Assembly (NCBI RefSeq): GCF_002994745.2
Contig: NC_037092.1
Span: forward strand, 85,722,398 to 85,786,397
Direction: 5' to 3'
Length of the DNA stretch: 64,000 bases
From: Rosa chinensis
Taxonomy: Eukaryota; Streptophyta; Magnoliopsida; Rosales; Rosaceae
Part shown: piece by piece, positions 11,753-20,613 of the stretch
Layout of the letters: each line of letters begins with the position of its first letter
Numbering within the stretch: position 1 is the stretch's first letter
The notes under the pieces: model-generated
Databases searched by the model: none
What the model was told of the DNA's origin: nothing
The model's input: only the letters and a program-made list of their open reading frames with translations
Program-made: the position numbers and the translations under genes

Positions 11753-12418
11753 TTACAGCTTTGTCTCTCCAATCGCAGAGAAAACACCTTCGCTGGAAAA
11801 TAGGGTCGAGCCGTAGGAGTTGAGGTTGAGCTCAAGGGAAATGTGAGAGCCATCGTTGTAGCCGCCACCTCCCTCGGAAGTAGTGTTCATGTTGCCAAAG
11901 ATGTCCTCACCGTGCATGGGGAACAAAGGAAGGGTTTCAATCTCCAAGTTCATAGATCCATAACCACCATAGTTCCCCATTTGCTAGTTAAAAGCAATCA
12001 TCACACCAGCTGAAGAAGCAGAAGCAGATGCAGAAGATCCGAAGTTAATATATTGATCCTCAGGTTTCCAATTAGAACCATTACCATTACCGACAAGCCT
12101 TGATCTTTTCATGGGCACATGAACATCCGAAGTGATCTTCTTCTTCTGCTTCTCTCGAGCCCTTTGGTTCTCGAACCAATAAAAGATGTTCTTGCTCTCG
12201 ATCTTTCCGTACTGTTTCAGCTGGAGAGAGACCCTTTGAATCTGTTCTACAGTTGGGGACCTAACTCCCTCGTTATAGTAAAGCTCCTTGAGGATTCTTA
12301 TCTGATCATAAGTGGGAGCCCACCCGGTACTACTCTGCCTGCAAAGCATGTTAGCATTACTCCCGGCTGCTTGGTTGCTTCCTCCATCCTCGGTTGGTTA
12401 CTGGGTTTGTGGTTCCAT
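11753..12418 (-). pseudogene. WUSCHEL-like homeobox ORF with two nonsense codons
   Basis: One minus-strand frame runs from ATG (12416-12418) to a stop at 11753, about 220 codons, with in-frame TAA at 12398-12400 (codon 7) and TAG at 11984-11986 (codon 145). The N-terminus (MEPQTQ), a WOX-type homeodomain ([20 protein letters not shown] through [15 protein letters not shown]), the WUS box (TLPLFPMHGED) and an EAR-like motif (LELNLNSYG) occur in the order known for WUSCHEL. Helix 3 reads [10 protein letters not shown] where WUSCHEL normally has FQNHKARERQ. No intron interrupts the frame, whereas WUS genes normally have introns, so a retrocopy is likely. WUS acts in the nucleus as a stem-cell-maintaining regulator; this copy could make only fragments. 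Confidence 0.8.
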
Positions 12419-12638
12419 TGGTGATGGATTAAGAGAATGCGAGAATTGAAATACATCTGCTAAAATTGTAGTATATGATCATAGAAGCTTGAAATTAAGC
12501 AACAATGGCGAAGAAACAAAACCCTAACCTGAGGAAGATGAAGCTCAGAGAGAGAGAGAGTAGAGAGAAGCAAAATGATATTTGATTCTGAGGAATTTTA
12601 CAAAATGATCTCAACTGCAATAACAAAGCAAAAACTAG

Positions 12639-12648
12639 CTATTTATAC
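12639..12648 (-). promoter_or_regulatory. TATA box upstream of the WUSCHEL-like ORF
   Basis: gtataaatag on the minus strand lies about 220 bp upstream of the ORF start. Between them, GA-rich leader sequence includes a possible 72-bp 5'-UTR intron (donor CAG|GTTAGG at 12528, acceptor TTAGCAG| at 12457). If real, the ORF has its own promoter rather than being a promoterless retrocopy. Confidence 0.4.
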
Positions 12649-13006
12649 TAGACGGGAAAAGCTGAATTAGCAAACTAATTAGGCTTAATTGACCTGGTTT
12701 CTTCTAAACAGCTCACAGGATCATGACACGTGCAAGACATGAAACGGTCATGATTGAAGACACATGCAGCTCAATAATTATGGTAAAAGAAAACGCTGAA
12801 TCATGCTTCTGGTGTGAGAGAATTGGCTGTGAAGAGGTCCAGCAAGTCCACACCTCCAATTATGATTCGTACTAGCTACATATGCACAAGGACCAGCTTC
12901 ATTATTGAGCTTAACACTAGCCTCGTCAGCTTTGCTATCACCTTTGCTTGTATCATTTGCCTCATTTGCAGCATTAAGCACATTATTATTAAGCACCATC
13001 CTAACA
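12649..13006. other. Spacer with unassigned minus-strand frame
   Basis: An 89-codon minus frame (13047-12778) is Asn/Ala/Lys/Glu-rich in the middle and matches nothing I recognise. It partly overlaps repeat block X, which argues against a conserved gene. No other signal. Confidence 0.3.
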
Positions 13007-13435
13007 ACATCTATGAAGACTGACATAGAATAGCAACCGCTCCCCAATCAATAGTATATTGTATAACAGGCGAACAACGTACTAATATTTTGTCTAAAAT
13101 ATTAATTTATTTACTGTATTCAACAAAACAAAGCCAATCATCTAAGTACAATAGGACGGTCAGGACGGTCTTAGGACCACCAATTACGCAGTAAATGTCT
13201 CTCTGTCATGCGGGGTCCTAAAATTGTCCTGGAGAAGCTTCTCTTATTACAATGACTTGAAATAAATATATGTAATATCATGTTGGTAGTACGTATAATC
13301 TGAAGTGTTATGGGGGGACTAGTACTCAATATATATTACAATAATAAACCAGATAATATATCTAAAAAAAAAAACCAGATAATAAAAATTCCTTCCACCT
13401 TAATTTGTTTTCTACCAGATCGAATCTTTCAGTCT
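13007..13435 (+). repeat. Repeat block X, copy 1 (empty-site copy)
   Basis: Matches 34447-34809 plus 35635-35670 in the same orientation at high identity (for example tcatgcggggtcctaaaa, gagaagcttctcttattaca). Here ccttccacctta runs straight into atttgttttctacc, the undisturbed form of the site (TTA at 13400-13402) that carries a Harbinger MITE in the other copy. Block X ends at cagtct, where truncated Tat sequence begins. Confidence 0.8.
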
Positions 13436-16400
13436 CATGGGCTGGGAGCCTTGAACCCAACCGGAGGCCACACATCACCAGTCCGGGACCCCATTGCCCC
13501 AATATCAGAAATGGAGGCCACGCGTGCAGAAATTGTAGCTTTCTGGGAACAATAGAGAGTCAATCAAGAGACTTCATAATAGAGGCTGCAAGAGTTGGAG
13601 GACGAGAACACAGCTGTCGCTCGGGCGTTGGACTGGCGTCACCAACAGAATGAAGCCCTCACTGAGGCCCTCACCGAGGCCGCACAGCCAACATCATCAG
13701 TGGCAACCATAGTTCCGGCATCCCAAGTTGTTGGGGACCACGGAGCAGGGCCTTCAAGAGTCGATACTGCTGGCCAGCAAGTCATACATATGCCTATTGA
13801 ACAATACCCAGAGAGCCTAAGAAACTTACCACCCCCACCCCTACCTAGGATAGAGCAGGCCGAGCAACTGATAACAGACCCAACCACGGCACTTCTAGTA
13901 CAGATGAGTCAGTCACTCGTTGCCCTTCAGGAAAGGGTAGAGGCAGCGGAAAATCAGGATGTAATGCACCCATTTACCACTTTTGAGGGCCGACTAGGAC
14001 CTTTCATTGCAGGGGTGCCGAATGCTGTCTGATCGAACAGTACCAAACCACAAAAATTAACTATACAGGAGTAGGAGACCAGTATCAATATTTGCAAACT
14101 TTTCACTCACAGACAAGTGCCAAGGGATACAACGATGAGGTCTGCTGCAACATGTTTCAAGAAACACTATATGTGGAGGCTTTGAGTTGGTTTTACGAAC
14201 TACCGGCTGGTTCTGTAGGATCTTTCAAGGGGCTCACAGATAAATTTGTGGCACGCTTCATTTTGCACACCGATGGAATTAACACTCCAACGGGGCTGTT
14301 CAAGGTACAACGGGGGAGAATGAGACAGAGAAGTCTTTCGTCAACAGATGGCAGGCAGCAACAACAAAGTGTAGGGATTTAAACAAGGAACCTGCTGAAA
14401 TGGCTTTCAGCCGAGGTTTGAGGCTCGGAGACTTTCTTTACAAAATCAATCATCATCCTCTGACCAGCTATGACGAGCTAATGGCCACTGCAATCAGACA
14501 CGCCCAGGTAGAGTTCGAAACATACGAGGATAATGTGAAACAAGAGAGGAGAAGAACCACCACCCTGGCCCAGCTGGCCAAAGACGAGCTGAAAAAGAGA
14601 GAGTAAACCCAGGACGTGGACGATCACCCTATCTTGCAAACAAGCGAGGCAAGGGGTCCTCGTCCAGATCCAACGAGTACTCAAATATGTCATACCACCA
14701 GGAAGAAAGATCCCAACACCAGTATCCAAAAACACCACCCCCACCCAGGTATGAGGTGTTTACTATTCTTATAATGCCTCATACAAGACAATCTTGAACG
14801 AGAACAAAGATAAAATACCCGGACCGCCACCCCGTAAGTTTCCTAAGAGCAAACACACCAAGTAGGATACTAGTAGATTATGTACCTATCACGAAGATGC
14901 TAGACACAATACCAACCTCTACATGGCTTTAAAAAATACCATTTAAGAAAGGCAAACTTCAGCAGTATCTGTCCGCTAAGGAGATAAGGGCTATTGATGT
15001 ATATGATCGGATTTGCACAATCCACAGTGGAGGGCCAAAAGACTTACAACCTCAAAGAACAAAACGAAGTACGAGCTTCAGCCATCCCGAGGTTTTCAAT
15101 TTCCACAAAACCGCCAAGGAAGGCATAGTGACTGGATGGAAGCATGTCACCTTCCTAAAAGAGGAAGAGGGGAACCTCAAAATGCCTCATGACGACCCAT
15201 TCCTCATCATGCTTGAAATGGATCACTACATAAGTTCCAGGGTACTGAATGATAGCGGTGCATCTGTCAGCATTCTATTTCGTGATGCATACAAGGCACT
15301 AAACCGGGAACAATCCAAGTTATCGCAAGATAAAAGCCCCTAATAAGCTTCTCTGGGGATATCATTCAGCCCCTGGTATATGACTCTCTGTCGAACCGTG
15401 GTAGAAAGCCCAAATTGTTCAACCATCAATATAGAGTTCATCGTGGTTGATTGCGTTTCCCCATAAAATGCGATTCTGGAGTGACCGACACTTTGGCGGG
15501 TCAAGTTGTTTGTGGCTGGTCACTTGCCTATGGTGAAGGTTCCAACCTCGGTAGGAGTAGTAGCGATCCGGGAAGATCATACTACAACAAGACATTGGTA
15601 TTCTTTAACGGTTTCCCGTGGAAAGGGGAAGACATAGATGCTATTGGTAATGGCGGAGCCCTCGCCCTGTAACAGATACGAAGATCTAAGGGACGACACC
15701 GATTCGAACGAGGAACGGCCCGGTGTCGTAGAAGATATTGAGGTAATTGTCCTGTCAGAAGAATAGCTCGACAGAATAGTATGAATCGGTACTAAGCTGT
15801 CTCCATTAGTCCGAGATAAAAAATTCCAATTCCTGTGAACCAACTCATCTGCCTTTGCCTAGTAGTATGAGAACATGCCTGGTATCCCTACGGAGGTGGC
15901 TACGCACAACCTAAGCATCATCTCATTCTCAGTCCCAGTGAGACGGAAGCGCAGGGCTTTTAACCAAGACAAGTACACGGTTTTACAAGTAAATGTATAG
16001 AAGTTTAAGGCCATAAAATTCATTAGGGAAGCCATCATGGTCATGGTTCCAAAGAAAACAGCAGGGTGCCAGGTCTTGGCGCATGTGCATCGATTACACT
16101 AATCTTAACCGAGCTTGCCCTAAGGATAGCTTTTTCCGCTCCCATGTATATACCAGCTCATAGACTCCACATCTAGGTATCGATTACTCAGTTTCGTGGA
16201 TGCTTTTAGTGGGTATAATGAGATAGAGACGAACCCTGAAGATGAAGAGCACACTGCCTTCACTACTAACAAAGGACTTCACTGTTATCAAGTCATGCCT
16301 TTCAGATTAAAGAATGCCAGTGCCACCTACCAAAGGATGGTCAACAAAATGTTTGTCGAGGTCATCGGTAGCATCATTGAGATTTATGTTGATGACATGC

Positions 16401-16615
16401 TGGTCAAGAGTCTCACGGTAGACGATCATGTCATTAACCTGAAAACAGTTTTCTCCTTCATCCTACGAAACGATATGCGCTTGAACCCGCAGAAGTGCAT
16501 ATTTGGGGTCGAAATAGGAAAATTCATGGGCTATATCATCAGCCACTGAGGCATAGAGGCAAACCTGGAGATGGTACAGGCAATGATCAGAAAAAATCGG
16601 AATGGGTGTAGGTTT
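13434..16615 (+). mobile_element. Tat-type Ty3/gypsy fragment, 5'- and 3'-truncated
   Basis: Begins inside gag and stops inside RT. Gag N-terminal part is 13434-14032, the capsid-like domain 14080-14606 (ALSWFYELPAGSVGSF, NHHPLTSYDELMATA), a Tat zinc-knuckle-like segment near 14875 (CTYHEDARHNTN), and protease at 15128-15343 with active site NDSGASVSIL. RT palm is 16196-16549, with MDAFSGYNEI, MPFRLKNASATYQRM and YVDDMLVKS. Several stops and shifts make it non-functional. Its 5' LTR and gag start are missing; in the sister copy they are present at 43.4-44.07 kb. Confidence 0.85.
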
Positions 16616-17360
16616 CACCTCTTTGTCAGGAATCGATTCCTGAATACTCAGGAATTTGATTACGAAGGGAAGAGATGGGTTTAGGAATCAACACCGATTT
16701 TTTTCTTCTCCCATTCTAATTGTCTTCGATTTATGACTATTTTAAATTTCAAGTAAGTAAACATGCCAAGTAAGGATATGGTATTTGATTTTATATCATT
16801 GTCACTTCAACAACCGTACAATACACGAGGGAAGTTAATTAGTTTTAAGTCCAAAAATCATGACCTATTTTGAATGTAATCCTGGTGAAATTTTTTGTTA
16901 AGTGCGATCCAGTGACTAAGCATCCACATCGGCTTACTTTCCTATATTAGCATGATGAGTCAACTTCTACTTTTCCACATACTGAATTTACCCATAACAA
17001 TACTGCTCAAAACAATCAATAATTTATTATCAATTAATTGAGAGTTAATGTTGTTTTTCAACTAATTTGGTATTCATAAAAAAAAATAATCAATAATTTA
17101 TGATCAATTAATTGAGAGTTAATGTTGTTTTTCAATTAATTTGGTATTCATAAAACGCATACCAATTATGATATGTCATCAGCATAACAAAATCCTTAAT
17201 TGGTGCATCGTCATTAAAAAAAATTATAAGTTAAATAAAATAATCATATTGTACCATCATTTTTCTACACCCTATATATATCTTCTCTCTTTTCTTCTTC
17301 TTTATTCTCATCACTTTCTTCTTTGTTTTTACACCATTAATTATTGAATTGTCATGTTGG
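16616..17360. other. AT-rich flank shared with copy 2
   Basis: No gene. Shared with 52806-54960 apart from the insertion there. It includes the empty site ttgatttta (16785-16793) matching the MULE-like insert and, at 16789-16830, a copy of a phrase found upstream of the dioxygenase gene (tatatcattgtcacttcaac). Confidence 0.6.
17016..17163 (+). repeat. 74-bp tandem duplication
   Basis: The unit starting tcaataattta occurs at 17016-17089 and again from 17090, nearly identical (cttcaactaattt versus cttcaattaattt type changes). The other copy of block Y (near 54697) has a single unit, so the duplication arose after the block was copied. Confidence 0.8.
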
Positions 17361-17365
17361 TCGAC

Positions 17366-18473
17366 GGAATTTTTCATCACCAACAAGTGGCGCCGTCTAT
17401 GGGAAACACTTATCCCTAAAAAGTGATGGTGGGAGCTGCCCCTGAAGGGATTCCATTTCTGTCACTAATTAAGGACTGGGAGTGATGGAATACAAGCCTC
17501 GAAGTGACAAAAGTCTGGGTAACGTAGACTAGCGTTCTTTCCTTTAGTAATTATATTATGACTTTTTCCTTTTATATTTGAAATATATTTGTAGTCAGTG
17601 TTGTTGAAATGTATGTGTAAGGTTGGTGGCCATAGTAAATACACAAGGCCGGTGGCCAAGGAGAATAAAATGTTGTTGATCAGATTCAAAGGGAAATTGG
17701 GGCAATTCCATGTCTCATGCTGAAAATGAATTTTCGCCGTGAGGAAAGAATCGAGGCGGCTAGGGCCCGAGGAAAGGTTCAGGGCAGCCAAGAACCGAGG
17801 AAAGATTCGATGGGGCTAGGACGGCCAATCGGGGCGGCCAGGGCTCGAGGAAATATTCGAGGCAAGATTTGAAGCAGCCAGAGAATGGAAATTTCCTCTT
17901 AGGACGAGTGTCCAAAGAGAAAATTTGGGGGCATTGTGGGAGTGGGCAAATTCTGCTGGGCCTGCAATTAAGGCGATTAACTCCGCAGTTAGTATGGCGT
18001 TAAATTTCAGTCATGAATGCGACGATTATTACGACAATAACTACGCACAATGATTATGATTATAAGTGCGCAATGAATGACTATCATAAATACGCAATGA
18101 ATGACGGTCGTAAGTACGCAATGATTAACTGTTATTAGTGCAGCAATAATTGTCATTATAAGTGTGTAAATAAATGCAGCCATCAAAGCAGAAATAATGG
18201 CGGCTTGTTCCCGAAGTAAGTCATCGCCTATATAAAGGAGGCTCGACGTCCAGGTAATTCATCAAATTCCAATTCTCTCTACTCCACTACTAAGAAACGT
18301 ACTGACTTAGGCATCAGAAGGTTTTCTGCAGGTACCCCCTTTCTCCTCAAGCGGACTGTCAAACTCCAAGTCAACGCTTGAAGGAAGCTTCTCGATTGTT
18401 CCCGGTTAGCTCCTGCTCCAGTCTGCATTAATTGGTGAGTCAAACTCCTCAACGAAATTTTTCGTCACCAACA
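17366..18473 (+). mobile_element. LTR-retrotransposon remnant with 5-bp TSD (TCGAC)
   Basis: Compared with copy 2 of the block, 1.1 kb is inserted here. It is flanked by tcgac at 17361-17365 and 18474-18478. The left end is only 20 bp of LTR end (17366-17385), then a primer-site-like tggcgccgtctatggga (17388-17404), then about 530 bp of internal sequence without domains. A polypurine tract (aaaatttgggggcat, ending 17934) and a 3' LTR (17935-18473) follow. The LTR has a TATA box (cctatataaagg near 18229) and ends gtcaccaaca, the same family as the solo LTR at 37743-38552. The primer site suggests Tat-type Ty3/gypsy. Confidence 0.75.
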
Positions 18474-19036
18474 TCGACTTCATTATACAATCAAATATAT
18501 ATTTCAGGTGGGTGTTCGTAAGAATGTTTTGATCTATCTAAAGTGGTAATATTCTACCTTTGCACCTAAAGATAAATCGTTCAAAGGAGAGATGTTCTGG
18601 AAAAGGAGATGCATTTTTCATATCTTAAGGGAAAGGCAAGTTGCAATGGTTCTGTTTTTTATTTTTTTATATTTTTATTTTTTATTTTTTATACCTTTTG
18701 ATTATGAACAATGTTAAAACTAAGTTGCTCTTTTTCCATTACCTTGTGCATAGATATGTTTGCAATTTTGATACCTAATACAAAGGTAATTTCTTAAGGG
18801 GAAAGGCAAGCTGCAATGATTTTTTTTTTCTACCTTTTTTTTAGGGACCATGTTTAAACTACATTCATACTTTTCATTACCTTGTGCATAAAAATTTGCA
18901 CTTTTCATATCTATTACAAAGGTAGAGTAATGTTGGTTTCTTTTTCCCTACCTATTAAGTAAGAATAATATTAAAACTCGACCATGGACTACTAATACTG
19001 TATAACTAAAGTATTGTTGTGTCAACGATGCTATTT
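18474..19036. other. AT-rich flank with two imperfect repeat units
   Basis: No gene. Two imperfect units of about 160 bp (roughly 18618-18786 and 18787-18924) share aaggggaaaggcaagctgcaatg, cattaccttgtgcataga and attacaaaggta. The same pair is present in copy 2 (about 55115-55410), so it predates the duplication. Confidence 0.55.
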
Positions 19037-19997
19037 ATTTTGTCTTATTTTTTCTTTTTTGACTCTATGATATACAACATTGTTTAAGAATTTATTGACC
19101 TTTCATGTAGGTATACATGATATGTTTACATAGATTTAGCTGCCATATTATTTATTATAATTACCTTGAATACATTTTAAGAATTTGATATTCAAAATTT
19201 AAATACTTAAACTGAAGACAAACTCCCCAAATTATGAGATTTTGATTTGTTTTCTTTATTTACCTTGAGGGGCAAAATGGACAACGAAAAAAGTGGTTGG
19301 ACCGCAATTAAAAAGAAAAAAGTAGCTGGACTACAAAAAAATTAATGTAGCAAATTGGACCCTGATTAAAATATCTCTTATTTTTATATCATTGTCCTTC
19401 AACAACCTTGGTGCAATACAGGGAATATTTTTAGGGATAATGACCACTTACCCACAAAATACCAAAATACACCTCACACACTCCACCAACTTATTTTCAA
19501 CCCTATTCACACAAAAGTTTTCTCTTTTTCTCCCAACTATTCCTTTCACTTAATATTTTTACCACTAGTACCCCTCTCTCTCTCCAATTCTTGCTTTTAC
19601 TATTAATTTGTTTCCTTTTTTCCTTTTGGTGAAACGTGGTTGGCCCATCTTGAATTTATTTGTCTAGACTATAATTGCAACTATATTTCATTCTCTATCT
19701 TTAAAGGTAAGCAGTTAAATTTTACTATTCATAATTCTTATCGTTGACAGACTTGAGTTAAATGCTATCTGTAAAAGCACTAGCAAAGAATTGAAAAAAG
19801 AAAAAGAAAAGTTGAGAAAATTGAAAATTTTTAGAGAGAATCTTAACAGAGAAACTCCCAATTACTAGGATATCATATCTTTAGGATTCAAACAAGAATT
19901 TATAAAGTTGAACAAGATATTGAAAATATCTTATATATTCTTAAAGAGGAACAAAAACCTTTTGATTATTTGAGCATTGGTTAGATCCGCAAATCAC
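19037..19997. other. Spacer leading to the pararetrovirus
   Basis: No complete gene. At 19379-19418 a phrase (tttttatatcattgtccttc ... caataca) matches the dioxygenase promoter region. From about 19780 the sequence becomes A-rich and has short coding-like, coiled-coil-like frames up to the viral primer site. This part may belong to the viral leader, or be the end of a permuted viral copy. The exact left viral boundary is not determined. Confidence 0.4.
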
Positions 19998-20009
19998 TGG
20001 TATCAGAGC
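19998..20009 (+). promoter_or_regulatory. Pararetroviral primer-binding site
   Basis: tggtatcagagc is the exact complement of the initiator tRNA-Met 3' end used to prime minus-strand DNA in Caulimoviridae. By convention it marks position 1 of the circular genome. Confidence 0.9.
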
Positions 20010-20039
20010 TTGTAAAATAGCTCAAAAAGGGAATCCTCA

Positions 20040-20580
20040 ATGGGGGCAATGTCTGATTTAATATTAGAGAAGTTGAATTCTCTACTGAAATCCTCTGATG
20101 AGAAACATCAGATCATGCTGAAAGAATTATCTTGATGTCAAGATCATCTAGAAAAACTACTTGCTATAATCTACCAATTAGAAAAATTGGAAAACAAAAT
20201 AGGTTATATCAAAGAACTTCCAAAAACGGAAGAAGAAAAGCTAACAAGTGTTAGTAGAAAAATCCATGAATAGCAAAAAACGCTGGATTCTATGAAAAAC
20301 ATACTGAAGGACAAAAAAGTGCCTACAGTAAAACCAAAGACAGCTAATGGATTTAAACCATTAGAAAAACCAGATAAGAATCTTGTTCCTAACATGATTT
20401 TTCTAGAACCATTCACTAGTCATACTAGTATTCGGTATGAAAATCTGAAAGAAGCTAGAGATGTCAAAATGATGAGCATCTTCAGGAAAAAGAAATGAGT
20501 ACAACTCTTAAATGTTGAAGAGTTCGAATACAATGAAATCAAACATGAGGTAAAACTCCTCAATTCCAAAGTTAGATTTT
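20040..20580 (+). pseudogene. Pararetroviral N-terminal ORF, interrupted
   Basis: Starting at ATG 20040, one frame has TGA near 20133, TAG near 20271 and TGA near 20496, with open segments between (longest 20292-20498). The readable parts are rich in Leu, Glu and Lys with heptad-like spacing, suggesting a coiled coil, as in small upstream ORFs of badnavirus-like genomes. The frame appears to run into the start of the movement protein and shifts by one near 20580. It may be the N-terminus of the long polyprotein or a separate ORF. Confidence 0.6.
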
Positions 20581-20613
20581 AAACAAATCTACAAAAGGGG
20601 AACGTTTGATCTG

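Larger units (their letters stand above)
13434..19036 (+). repeat. Duplicated block Y, copy 1
   Basis: From catgggct to the phrase at about 19035 (attgttgtgtcaacgatgcta) this region is collinear with 49655-55521. It includes a Tat fragment truncated at the same RT codon in both copies, followed by the same non-repetitive flank. Shared truncation and flank show a segmental duplication, not two insertions. Copy 1 alone carries the LTR-derived insert at 17366-18473 and a 74-bp tandem duplication; copy 2 alone carries the MULE-like insert at 53003-54469. Confidence 0.85.

Noticed and set aside
12119..12424. 101-codon plus-strand frame
   Set aside because: Shadow of the WUSCHEL-like homeobox ORF on the opposite strand.
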